Assembly: GCA_903929065.1 (NCBI GenBank)
Contig: CAIYTJ010000188.1
Span: 1 to 23,899 of the forward strand
Origin: an uncultured Bacteroidales bacterium
Lineage (GTDB): Bacteria > Bacteroidota > Bacteroidia > Bacteroidales > Paludibacteraceae
Direction: 5' to 3'
Length of the DNA stretch: 23,899 bases
In this document: piece after piece, positions 16,261 to 23,888 of the stretch
Numbering within the stretch: the stretch's first letter is position 1
How the letters are laid out: each line of letters opens with the position of its first letter
The notes under the pieces: model-generated
Told to the model about the DNA's origin: nothing
The model's database searches: none
What the model saw: the letters and a program-made list of their open reading frames with translations, nothing else
Translations under genes and position numbers: made by a program

Positions 16261-17277
16261 ATGAGTGGCGGCACCGACAGTTCGGTTGCTGCCATTCTTT
16301 TAATGGAACAAGGCTACGAAGTCGTGGGCATAACGTTTCGTTTCTGGGAAGAAGGTGAAAATAAACATTTGGAAGATGCAAAACGATTGGCAAAACAACT
16401 TGGCATTGAGCATATAGCGTATGATGCGCTTGATATTTTCAGAAAAAAGATTGTCGGTTATTTTGTGGACGAATATCTAACCGGACGAACGCCGTTTCCG
16501 TGTGCCAAATGCAACAATGAACTGAAGTGGAAACTTATCTTGCAGGAAGCCGACCGGCTTGGATGTGAAAAAGTGGCCATGGGGCATTATACACGAATTG
16601 TTATAGAATCTGGTAGGTATTTTATTTCTGAAGGTTTTGATCCGGATAAAGACCAGTCTTTTTTCCTGTGGGGACTGACCCAACAACAATTATCCCGAAT
16701 TGTTTTTCCTTTGGGTGAATTTCATAAAACCGATGTTCGCAAAATGGCTGCTGATAGAGGCTTTAAGTATGTTTCTGAAAAAAAGGACAGTCTGGGAGCG
16801 TGTTTTTGTTCCGGTGATTATCGCCCGTTTTTAAAAAAGCAACTTACAGAACCGGATAAATTCATATATTCAGGAAATTTTATTGATGAAGAAGGTAAAA
16901 CGCTTGGGAAACATGAAGGTTTTCCGCTTTACACGGTAGGACAAAGGCGTGGTTTAATTCATTTGAACCGGAAAGTTTTTGTAAAGGAAATTCTTCCAAA
17001 AACCAATGAAGTGGTCTTAGCGCCGCTTTCGGCCATGTATAAAACCGAATTTTTGGTGAAAGATTATAATCTGGTGGATGAAAAATTGTTCTCAGCAGAA
17101 TTTGATACAATTTGCCGTATTCGTTATCGCAAGCAAAATACATTGTGCCGAATTGTCATCTTAGATGATAACCGATTAAAAGTTGAACTGGCAGAACCCC
17201 TTGAATCCATTGCTCCCGGACAAACTGCTGTTTTTTATCGGGATGGAAAAGTGTTGGGAGGAGGGTTTATTTTGTGA
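16261..17277 (+). CDS. mnmA: MnmA-type tRNA 2-thiouridylase, true start probably upstream
   Basis: From the ATG at 16261 this is 338 residues. The enzyme activates U34 of Lys, Glu and Gln tRNAs with ATP and inserts persulfide sulfur. The ATP loop SGGTDSS is at 2-8; FPCAKCNNELKWK has C81 and C84; DKDQSFFLWGL and the TVGQRRGL barrel segment are typical; KKDSLGACFCSGDY carries the second catalytic Cys at 181. The ATG would remove the beta-strand that normally precedes SGG. That strand is encoded in frame just upstream (IKTSTKILLG before MSGG), but no ATG, GTG or TTG lies between the TAA at 16225 and 16261. An ATC at 16231, at the place expected for an ATG, would give MKTSTKILLGMSGG. Bacteroidota often carry several MnmA paralogs, so this may be a specialised copy. 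Confidence 0.85.
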   Translation: MSGGTDSSVAAILLMEQGYEVVGITFRFWEEGENKHLEDAKRLAKQLGIEHIAYDALDIFRKKIVGYFVDEYLTGRTPFPCAKCNNELKWKLILQEADRLGCEKVAMGHYTRIVIESGRYFISEGFDPDKDQSFFLWGLTQQQLSRIVFPLGEFHKTDVRKMAADRGFKYVSEKKDSLGACFCSGDYRPFLKKQLTEPDKFIYSGNFIDEEGKTLGKHEGFPLYTVGQRRGLIHLNRKVFVKEILPKTNEVVLAPLSAMYKTEFLVKDYNLVDEKLFSAEFDTICRIRYRKQNTLCRIVILDDNRLKVELAEPLESIAPGQTAVFYRDGKVLGGGFIL

Positions 17278-17422
17278 TGATCACCAAATCCTATTGAAAT
17301 TGAATGGGATTGAGAAAACTTTAATAAAAACTTACAATTTAGATTTATAATTACAAACCCAAACTACTCTGTTTTTCCTCTGTTATATCTCTGTAGTTCT
17401 TAGCTACTAATACTGTCTATCC

Positions 17423-17451
17423 TCCGATGACCGTCCGATGACCGTCCGATG
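17423..17451. repeat. Short tandem repeat, 11-bp unit
   Basis: TCCGATGACCG occurs twice in tandem (17423-17433, 17434-17444), followed by TCCGATG (17445-17451). It lies in the 259-base gap between the convergent mnmA-like and hemolysin III genes. The rest of that gap shows no strong terminator hairpin or gene. Confidence 0.75.
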
Positions 17452-17536
17452 CAACTAAGTGATATCTCTGGTCCAGCACTGTGATTATTCAGTAATTTGT
17501 TTGTAATTTATTTATTGGTTATTCTGCCGCTTACTG

Positions 17537-18184
17537 CTATATTTTTATATTCCAAATCGCCACAAAATGGCAAATACTTCCACCCAACACAAATAAATGC
17601 CAAATGGCGTGCATGTACGGAATTTTTTTGAACTGATAAAGCACTGCACCAACCGTATAAAACAGTCCACCGCCAATCAACCACCACAAAACACTCATTG
17701 AACCGGTTACAGATAATGAGTCCATTAATGGCTTGAAGGCGATAACCACCACCCAACCCATTGCCACATAACAAAATGTTTCCAGTTTACTTCCTTTTTT
17801 GAGGTTCATAAAGCTCAACGAAACTCCTAAAACTGCTGCTGCCCAGATTACTCCAAATAATGACCAGCCCCAGGCTCCGTTTTCTCTCAAAACAATCAAC
17901 GTAAAAGGCGTATAACTTCCGGCAATTTGAGCGTAAATGGCTGCATGGTCGAATTTTCGGCGAAGCGGTTTATTCAATTCGTTTTTTTCGGCATGGTAAA
18001 ATGTGGAAGAAGAATACATGGTAATCATAAAAATAATGAAAACCACGTCGCTGAAAATTGCCCACATATTGCCAGAAACTATTGCTTTTTGAATCAGGGA
18101 AAAACCGGCAATCAATGCAAAAATAATTCCGATGGCATGTGTGTAAGTATTGGCTCTTTCTTCATTAGCTGAATATCTTGACAT
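17537..18184 (-). CDS. PAQR / hemolysin III family membrane protein
   Basis: A 215-residue protein with seven predicted membrane spans, the usual size for the family. The signature residues are visible: EERANTYTH at the N-terminus; SSSTFYH, where the Ser and His are expected near the metal site; FDHAAIYAQIAGSYTPF with the conserved Asp; and HAIWHLFVLGG with the HxxxH pair. In PAQR proteins these hold a zinc ion inside the helix bundle. It sits in the cytoplasmic membrane. The hemolysin name comes from a Bacillus cereus member; relatives such as E. coli TrhA and eukaryotic adiponectin receptors are linked to membrane lipid state, which is the likelier role. Its start lies 10 bases after the recX stop, so the two are probably co-transcribed. 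Confidence 0.9.
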   Translation of the reverse strand: MSRYSANEERANTYTHAIGIIFALIAGFSLIQKAIVSGNMWAIFSDVVFIIFMITMYSSSTFYHAEKNELNKPLRRKFDHAAIYAQIAGSYTPFTLIVLRENGAWGWSLFGVIWAAAVLGVSLSFMNLKKGSKLETFCYVAMGWVVVIAFKPLMDSLSVTGSMSVLWWLIGGGLFYTVGAVLYQFKKIPYMHAIWHLFVLGGSICHFVAIWNIKI

Positions 18185-18194
18185 TATAGTTTAA

Positions 18195-18656
18195 TTAGAT
18201 AGTGCGGATTACGCGGTCGATAACATTACTTTCAAACCCACGGCTTTGGGCAAAACGAAAAAGTTTTCCCTGTTTTTCGTATTCGTATTCAAATTTCAAT
18301 CCTACAAGCTTGGTTTTTAATATTGAAGCAAGTAATTCCTGGTATTCACCTTCATCGATTGTTGACAAAGCGCTGTTAATAAGTTCGTTGCTTAATCCCT
18401 TTTGCTTCAGTGCATACGAAATCTTTATTTTCCCCCATTTATTGAAACGGAATTTATCTTTCACAAAATAGATACAAAATCTTTTTTCGTTGATAAAATC
18501 TTCGGAAATCAACCGGTCAATAATTTTTTGTTTATCGGTAATTGAAACGCCCCACGCGGAGAGTTTTTCCTCAACTTCTGAAACGCAATGTTCTGAAATT
18601 GAACAGTAAGAAGCTGCTTTATGAAGCAATTCTTCCAGGGTATATTCTTTTTTCAT
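18195..18656 (-). CDS. recX: Regulatory protein RecX
   Basis: From the ATG at 18656 this is 153 residues, normal for RecX. It is made of repeated three-helix units: YTLEELLHKAASYCSISEH ... VSEVEEKLSAWG, then IIDRLISEDFINEKRFCIYFVKDKFRFNKWGKIKI (the most diagnostic RecX stretch), then SYALKQKGLSNELINSAL and a divergent last unit ending GFESNVIDRVIRTI. RecX binds RecA filaments and limits RecA activity in recombination and the SOS response. An in-frame TTG at 18677 would add seven hydrophobic residues (MILIPII) that are not typical of the family, and the -7 box at 18682-18689 would then leave no leader, so the ATG is preferred. recA is not in view. Confidence 0.88.
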   Translation of the reverse strand: MKKEYTLEELLHKAASYCSISEHCVSEVEEKLSAWGVSITDKQKIIDRLISEDFINEKRFCIYFVKDKFRFNKWGKIKISYALKQKGLSNELINSALSTIDEGEYQELLASILKTKLVGLKFEYEYEKQGKLFRFAQSRGFESNVIDRVIRTI

Positions 18657-18681
18657 GATTATTGGGATTAAAATCAACTTA

Positions 18682-18689
18682 CAAATGTA
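18682..18689 (-). promoter_or_regulatory. Candidate -7 box for recX
   Basis: On the minus strand this reads TACATTTG, a full match to TAnnTTTG, 25 bases before the recX ATG. No clear -33 box lies at the expected distance. Confidence 0.5.
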
Positions 18690-18762
18690 GTGATTTTTAT
18701 CGTTTTGGGTTAGATTTTAATCCTCTAAAAATTATTTTTAGAAAAAACGAAAACATTAGGTA

Positions 18763-18779
18763 ACAAAATATTGTTTTGT
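18763..18779. promoter_or_regulatory. Candidate operator dyad in the TetR promoter
   Basis: ACAAAA (18763-18768) and TTTTGT (18774-18779) form a perfect 6-bp dyad around a 5-bp spacer, overlapping the probable -33 TTG of the tetR promoter. TetR-family dimers often bind such short dyads in their own promoters. That this is the binding site is inference. Confidence 0.45.
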
Positions 18780-18799
18780 AGATAAAAAATGTAACTTTG
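18771..18799 (+). promoter_or_regulatory. Promoter of the TetR-transporter operon
   Basis: TTG (18771-18773), an 18-nt spacer and TAACTTTG (18792-18799) match the Bacteroidota pattern. Transcription would start near 18806, which supports the ATG at 18826 as the start of the regulator gene. Confidence 0.6.
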
Positions 18800-18825
18800 C
18801 AGCGAAATTGTTTACATCAAATCCT

Positions 18826-19398
18826 ATGAAATTGACAAAAAAAGAACAGATTGAACAAAAGGCTATGGAGCTATTCTGGAAGCACGGGTTCAAAAAAGTA
18901 ACTATTGACGAAATTTGCAAAAAGGCAAACGTCAGTCGGAAAACGTTTTATACTTTTTTTGACAACAAAAATGCCCTGATTATTTACTTGTATAATAAGT
19001 TGATTGAGGAGACTTATGTTATTTACGACACGATTATCAAAAGCGAAATACCATTTTCGGAGAAACTGGAAAAGTTTCTAAATCAGAAAATTGAATCGAC
19101 TAAGAATATTTCAATGGAATTTATTGCAGACATATATAACTCTGAAGATAGTGAGTTGCTGAATTTCTTCAATAAAGTGATAGAACAGTCAATGAATTTT
19201 ATGCGTAATTTTTTGAGCGATTCACAAAAAAAAGGAGAAATAGATTCACAATTAAATCTGGATTATATTATGTTTATGCTTCAGAAGGCGATTGATTTGT
19301 GCGGTACTCAGGAATTGATGGCTATGTTTCCGGATGCTAACACTTTGACCAGACAGGTGACTCAGACTTTTATTTACGGTATTATGCCGGTGAAATAA
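18826..19398 (+). CDS. TetR/AcrR-family transcriptional regulator
   Basis: From the ATG at 18826 this is 190 residues. The N-terminal helix-turn-helix domain is clear: KKEQIEQKAMELFWKHGFKK, then VTIDEICKKANVSRKTFYTFF as the DNA-binding pair and the DNKNALIIYLYNK helix that ends the domain. The C-terminal 130 residues are a helical ligand-binding and dimer domain (MEFIADIYNSEDSELLNFFNKV ...), whose ligand cannot be guessed. An upstream in-frame TTG (18808) would be almost leaderless given the promoter, so it is rejected. The next gene starts 14 bases after its stop, so the regulator heads the transporter operon and probably represses it and itself through the dyad at 18763-18779. Confidence 0.9.
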   Translation: MKLTKKEQIEQKAMELFWKHGFKKVTIDEICKKANVSRKTFYTFFDNKNALIIYLYNKLIEETYVIYDTIIKSEIPFSEKLEKFLNQKIESTKNISMEFIADIYNSEDSELLNFFNKVIEQSMNFMRNFLSDSQKKGEIDSQLNLDYIMFMLQKAIDLCGTQELMAMFPDANTLTRQVTQTFIYGIMPVK

Positions 19399-19412
19399 TT
19401 TATAATTTTAGA

Positions 19413-20561
19413 ATGAAATTAAAACAAATCATATTCTTCTTATTTCTGTCTGCCGTTTTTGTTCTTAAGGCCGAAAAGACAGATTCAACCCATATTTCAT
19501 TCAATGGTCAGATTACGGGATGGGAAATTACACAGTTGGATAACTCCGTTCCTTGGCAACTTGCAGGACGGTTTGTCCCTACATTGCTGGGAAATTTTAC
19601 ATTGGCACCTCAATCAAAAATAGATTTTGAAGCTTCACTCAATATAAATGGTTCCGTGAATTTTACCGGTTTGAAGTATGACAGCGTCATGGGTCAGTTT
19701 AAACCGTATCGCATTTGGGCACGTTATTCCGGTCAAAACTGGGAAGTTCGTGCCGGTTTGCAGAAAATAAATTTTGGTTCGGCTAAGCTTTTCCGACCGC
19801 TTATGTGGTTCGATGGCATGGACGTGCGTGACCCGTTGCAACTGAGCGATGGTGTTTATGGTGCTTTGGGCCGGTATTATTTTCCGAATAATGCCAACAT
19901 TTGGTTGTGGACATTGATTGGAAATAAAAATCCGAAAGGTTATGAATTGTATGGAACGGCGCAGTGGAAACCGGAAATTGGCGGACGATACCAAATGCCT
20001 GCCGGACCGGGACAAATTGCACTGAGTACAAATTACCGGAAAGTACAGGTGCCAAATCCGACATCTTTTGATTTGCTGAACGAAGGACGCATTGGGTTGG
20101 ATGGAAAATGGGATTTGGGAATTGGTCTTTGGTTCGAATCAAGTGTAACTTTTACTGATAAACAAAATCAGTTGATTCCGACAGTTTCCAGCATTCAGGA
20201 TGCGTGGAATGTGGGAGCCGATTATACGTTTGGAATCGGAAACGGTTTGGGAATGACGGTTGAATATTTCCGGTATCATCTCGGACAGCAGTTTCTGACC
20301 GGTGGAACAACGGTGAATCTGATCGGAACCATGCTAACCTATCCTGTTTCGATGCTCGACAATCTTTCTGCTATGGTGTTTTATGTTCCTGGTCCTAACC
20401 TTGCTTACAATTACATAAGCTGGAGCCGAACGTACGATAACTGGAGCTTGTATGCAATTGGTTTCTGGAATCCGAACGTTCCGTTGACCATTTCGCAAAC
20501 GCAGGGAAAAAACATGTTTTCCGGAAAAGGAATTCAATTGATGGTGAATTATAACTTTTGA
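19413..20561 (+). CDS. Outer-membrane beta-barrel protein of the transporter operon
   Basis: A 382-residue protein with a cleavable signal peptide (residues 1-20, cut likely after LKA before EK). The mature chain has regularly spaced amphipathic strands rich in aromatic residues (IDFEASLNINGSVNF, RIWARYSGQNWEVRAGLQKI, ANIWLWTLIGN, NWSLYAIGFWNP) and ends VNYNF, with the terminal Phe used by the BAM machinery to recognise barrels. About 14-16 strands seem possible by eye. The segment INFGSAKLFRPLMWFDGMDVRDP is reminiscent of porins in which a constriction loop carries charged residues, but I do not recognise a named family. It lies between the TetR gene and the ABC genes on the same strand, so it may be the outer-membrane part, or the target, of the same export process. 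It is unlike TolC. Confidence 0.72.
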   Translation: MKLKQIIFFLFLSAVFVLKAEKTDSTHISFNGQITGWEITQLDNSVPWQLAGRFVPTLLGNFTLAPQSKIDFEASLNINGSVNFTGLKYDSVMGQFKPYRIWARYSGQNWEVRAGLQKINFGSAKLFRPLMWFDGMDVRDPLQLSDGVYGALGRYYFPNNANIWLWTLIGNKNPKGYELYGTAQWKPEIGGRYQMPAGPGQIALSTNYRKVQVPNPTSFDLLNEGRIGLDGKWDLGIGLWFESSVTFTDKQNQLIPTVSSIQDAWNVGADYTFGIGNGLGMTVEYFRYHLGQQFLTGGTTVNLIGTMLTYPVSMLDNLSAMVFYVPGPNLAYNYISWSRTYDNWSLYAIGFWNPNVPLTISQTQGKNMFSGKGIQLMVNYNF

Positions 20562-20684
20562 AATACGAATTAGACGAATTGAAGACGAACGAACGGTCAG
20601 CGACCATCGGGAGATAATTAAACGAATTTAATAACGTCGAAGACAAATAACAATAAATAACAGAAGTAAATAACAGGTAATTAC
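20562..20684. other. Intergenic stretch with ACGAA-type repeats
   Basis: The 123 bases between the barrel gene and the ABC ATPase gene carry ACGAATT-like units several times (for example at about 20565, 20574, 20586 and 20621) and, before the ATG, repeated AATAAC/AATAACA units. No terminator hairpin is evident, so transcription may read through. It could hold an internal promoter, but no TAnnTTTG box is visible. Confidence 0.4.
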
Positions 20685-21410
20685 ATGAAAACAATTGTAG
20701 AAGTAAAAAACTTAGTAAAGAAATTCCACATTGGAACAGGATTTTTTACGGCTTTAAACGGCGTGAATATCACTTTTTCCGAAGGTGAATTTGCAGGATT
20801 GGTGGGTCCGAGTGGATCGGGTAAAACCACTTTGTTGAATATTGTCGGTTCGTTGGATGTTCCTTCGGAAGGTGAAGTGGTGGTGTTGGGTAAATCCGTC
20901 GGAAAACTGAGCCCGAAAGAAGCAGCGCAACTTCGTAAAACCGAACTCGGGTTTATTTTCCAAAGTTACAACCTGCTGCCGGTTTATACGGTATTTGAAA
21001 ATGTGGAATTCCCGTTGCTGCTGATGAATATGACCGCCGATGAACGGAAACAACGCGTAATGGAAACGTTGGAATGGGTGGGATTGACCGACAAAGTGAA
21101 ATCTCGACCATCGCAACTTTCAGGTGGTGAATGTCAGCGTGTTGCCATTGCACGCGCCATGGTGAAACGTCCGGTGCTGGTTCTGGCCGATGAACCAACT
21201 GCCAACCTGGATTCAGCCAACTCGCATAATATTTTGCAAACCATGGAAAAACTGAACAAAGAACTGAGGACATCGTTTATTTTTGCTACTCACGACGAAA
21301 AAGTAATCGGTTATTTGCACCGGATTATCCTAATGAAAGATGGTAAAGTTGTTTCCGATGAGAATATTGCTAATCCGCCATTTAGCGGTGAGACAAAAGT
21401 CTTAAAATAA
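20685..21410 (+). CDS. LolD/MacB-type ABC transporter ATP-binding protein
   Basis: A 241-residue nucleotide-binding protein with every functional motif: Walker A GPSGSGKTT at about 41-49, Q-loop FQSYNLLPVYTVFENVEFP (typical of the LolD/MacB subfamily), signature LSGGECQRVAIARA at about 145, Walker B VLADEPTANLDS at about 166, and the switch His in ATHDE near 203. The signature has EC where QQ is usual; this should be tolerated. It would hydrolyse ATP at the inner membrane to drive the two FtsX-type permeases encoded directly downstream. In this superfamily the machine works mechanically on substrates in the periplasm or membrane rather than pumping through a channel. The start ATG follows an A-rich leader. 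Confidence 0.93.
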   Translation: MKTIVEVKNLVKKFHIGTGFFTALNGVNITFSEGEFAGLVGPSGSGKTTLLNIVGSLDVPSEGEVVVLGKSVGKLSPKEAAQLRKTELGFIFQSYNLLPVYTVFENVEFPLLLMNMTADERKQRVMETLEWVGLTDKVKSRPSQLSGGECQRVAIARAMVKRPVLVLADEPTANLDSANSHNILQTMEKLNKELRTSFIFATHDEKVIGYLHRIILMKDGKVVSDENIANPPFSGETKVLK

Positions 21411-21444
21411 TTATCGGTAATCGAATAATTTAAAAATAAAAATT

Positions 21445-22620
21445 ATGTTACTACTCATAAAAACAGCAATGCGAAGCTTAATCGGCAACGGATTGAAAAC
21501 ATGGCTCAACGTGTTTGTGCTATCGTTTACATTCGTGTTGATTATCTTTATGCAGGGTTTGCTTGAAGGCTGGAACCGTCAGGCATTAAATGATACGGTG
21601 AAGTGGGAAATTGCAGGCGGACAATACTGGAATGTGAAATACGATCCTTACGATCCGTTTTCGCTCGATTCAAGTGCTGCCGTGTTGCCTTCCGCACTCA
21701 AAAGTGAATATAACGCTCATCAGGTAGAACCTGTATTGTTTTCCTTGGGAACCATTTATCCGGGCGGACGAATGCAGAGTGTCATGCTTAAGGGAATTCG
21801 CCCCGACCAGCATTTGATCGCATTACCTACCAATTTGTTGAAACCCGAAAATTCAACTGATGTTCCGGTTATCATGGGAGGTCACATGGCTCATCAGGCC
21901 GGGCTGAAGGTGAACGATTTGGTTACGTTGCGCTGGCGTGACGTGAACGGCACATTCGAAGCGGTTGATGTCCGCGTGGCAGGAATTTTTGTAACGCCCG
22001 TACCAACAGTGGATGTAGGTCAAATATGGATATCGCTGGATCAATTGCAGAAAATGACAGTTCGTCCGGATGCTTCTACTATTCTGATAAAATCGGTAGA
22101 TGGGCCGGCTCAAAAACTTGCAGAATGGCCTTTCAAAGACCAAACCGAACTGACCAAACAAACCGCTGCCATGATTCAGGCCAAAGCAAAATCGTATAGG
22201 GTGTTTTATACTATTTTCTTTTTACTGGCTTTAATTGCTATTTTCGATACACAAACGCTATCCATTTTCCGTCGTCAGCGTGAAATCGGTACATTAGTCG
22301 CGTTAGGAATGACTCAGCGGCAGGTTGTAACACTCTTTACCCTCGAAGGAACCATGAATGCCGTGCTCGCTATTTTGGTTGGTACTGTATGGGGATTGCC
22401 TTTATTTATTGCTTGTTCAACGTATGGAATTCATATTCCGATGGATGTAAGCAGTTTCGGCATTCCAATGGCCGACCGCATGTATCCGTCGTTTACACTC
22501 AACTTGATTGTTGGAACCATTTCGTTAATTATAGTTGTAACCGCATTGGTAAGTTATTTGCCGGCACGTAAAATTGCCCGCATGAATCCTACCGAAGCCA
22601 TAAGGGGGAAAGCATTATGA
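21445..22620 (+). CDS. FtsX-family ABC permease, first subunit
   Basis: A 391-residue protein with the classic four-span layout: span 1 near 17-37 (TWLNVFVLSFTFVLIIFMQGL), a ~200-residue periplasmic domain of MacB_PCD type, then three C-terminal spans at about 252-272, 300-325 and 350-375. The coupling-helix segment FRRQREIGTLVALGMTQRQV and the closing ARKIARMNPTEAIRG are hallmarks of LolC/LolE/MacB-type FtsX domains. It would form a heterodimer with the next gene product, powered by the ATPase at 20685. The cargo is unknown; lipoprotein or lipid transfer, or efflux of a toxic compound, are both possible given the TetR gene. Its stop overlaps the next start in ATGA (22617-22620), a sign of translational coupling and equal amounts. 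Confidence 0.9.
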   Translation: MLLLIKTAMRSLIGNGLKTWLNVFVLSFTFVLIIFMQGLLEGWNRQALNDTVKWEIAGGQYWNVKYDPYDPFSLDSSAAVLPSALKSEYNAHQVEPVLFSLGTIYPGGRMQSVMLKGIRPDQHLIALPTNLLKPENSTDVPVIMGGHMAHQAGLKVNDLVTLRWRDVNGTFEAVDVRVAGIFVTPVPTVDVGQIWISLDQLQKMTVRPDASTILIKSVDGPAQKLAEWPFKDQTELTKQTAAMIQAKAKSYRVFYTIFFLLALIAIFDTQTLSIFRRQREIGTLVALGMTQRQVVTLFTLEGTMNAVLAILVGTVWGLPLFIACSTYGIHIPMDVSSFGIPMADRMYPSFTLNLIVGTISLIIVVTALVSYLPARKIARMNPTEAIRGKAL

Positions 22621-23888
22621 TAAAATTCTTATTTAAAGGACTTATGCGTGACAAATCGCGCAGCCTTTTACCAATAATAGTAGTTGCATTGGGTGTAATG
22701 ATGACCGTTTTGCTACAATCAATATTGGGTGGTTTTATGGGTGAAACCATTGAATCGACTGCCAATTTCACCACCGGTCACCTGAAAGTGATGACACGTG
22801 CTTACAGTGAAAACAGCTCGCAAATTCCTAATGATTTAGCGTTGGTGGGAGTGGAAACATTGAAAAAAAGTTTGCAAAAACAATTTCCGGATATCACCTG
22901 GGCTGAACGGATTCAGTTCGGAGGACTGCTCGATGCACCGGACAGTATCGGGCATACACGCTCACAGGGAAATGTATCGGGGATGGGAATCAGTTTGTTG
23001 AAATCCACTGAAGAAATTGAACGTATCGGCTTACAGCCACGATTGGTGAGCGGAAAATTTCCAACCAAAGCGGGTGAAATTTTACTGAGCGACGATCTTT
23101 TCCATAAGATGAACCTGAAACTGGGCGATAAAGTGACATTGATTTCCAGCGGAATGTACGGCGACATGGCCATGTATAATTTCCATGTTTCGGGGACGCT
23201 TCATTTTGGCATCAATGTGCTTGATCGTGGAATGATGATTGCCGATATCGACGACGTTCGGGCAGCACTGAATATGGAAAACGCGGCAGGTGAAATCCTG
23301 GGTTTCATTACCGGAGAACGTTATGACAATAAACTGGCAAAAGCAACGGCTAAAATATTCAATGCGCAATATGCTGCCAGTAAGGATAAATTTGCACCGG
23401 TCATGTTGCCATTGGCCGAAATGAACGATATGGGATTTCTGGTGGCTTATTCAGATAGTATCCAGACATTCATCGTCATGATATTCATCATTGCTATGGC
23501 CATTGTACTTTGGAATGCAGGTTTGATTGGCGGCTTGCGTCGGTATGGCGAGTTTGGGTTACGGCTGGCTATCGGCGAAAATAAACATGAAATTTACCGT
23601 TCGCTCATTGCCGAATCATTTCTGGTTGGAACGGTCGGGTCAATTATTGGTGTAATTATAGGTTTACTTATCTCGTGGTACTTTCAGGCTGTGGGGATTG
23701 ATTTTGGCGATTCGTTGAAAGATTCCACTTTTTTAATGCCGAGTATTATGCGGGGTCACATAACCGTTACTACTTTCTACATTGGTTTTGTACCGGGCAT
23801 TATTTCCACCGTAATTGGTTCAATGTTGGCCGGAATCGGCATTTATAAACGCCAAACGGCGAATCTGTTTAAGGAACTGGAAAGCTGA
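22617..23888 (+). CDS. FtsX-family ABC permease, second subunit
   Basis: A 423-residue partner of the first permease with the same layout: span 1 at about 14-36 (SLLPIIVVALGVMMTVLLQSI), a periplasmic domain of roughly 235 residues, and C-terminal spans near 283-305, 330-352 and 385-408. The cytoplasmic coupling segment GGLRRYGEFGLRLAIGENKHEIYRSL fits the FtsX family. It lacks the P-x-E-A-I-R tail of its partner and ends KRQTANLFKELES, so the two halves are distinct, as in LolC/LolE, rather than recent duplicates. The ATG overlaps the stop of the first permease gene by four bases. Eleven bases after its stop the window ends inside a CCCCTAACCCC repeat, so any further gene of the operon, such as a LolA-like or fusion protein, cannot be seen. 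Confidence 0.9.
   Translation: MIKFLFKGLMRDKSRSLLPIIVVALGVMMTVLLQSILGGFMGETIESTANFTTGHLKVMTRAYSENSSQIPNDLALVGVETLKKSLQKQFPDITWAERIQFGGLLDAPDSIGHTRSQGNVSGMGISLLKSTEEIERIGLQPRLVSGKFPTKAGEILLSDDLFHKMNLKLGDKVTLISSGMYGDMAMYNFHVSGTLHFGINVLDRGMMIADIDDVRAALNMENAAGEILGFITGERYDNKLAKATAKIFNAQYAASKDKFAPVMLPLAEMNDMGFLVAYSDSIQTFIVMIFIIAMAIVLWNAGLIGGLRRYGEFGLRLAIGENKHEIYRSLIAESFLVGTVGSIIGVIIGLLISWYFQAVGIDFGDSLKDSTFLMPSIMRGHITVTTFYIGFVPGIISTVIGSMLAGIGIYKRQTANLFKELES

Noticed and set aside
17537..18184. Reading the hemolysin III protein as a toxin
   Set aside because: The PAQR metal-site residues and seven spans point to a membrane-lipid-related role; the family name is historical.
18657..18677. TTG at 18677 as the start of recX
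   Set aside because: It adds an atypical hydrophobic extension and leaves no leader after the -7 box; ATG at 18656 fits the family start.
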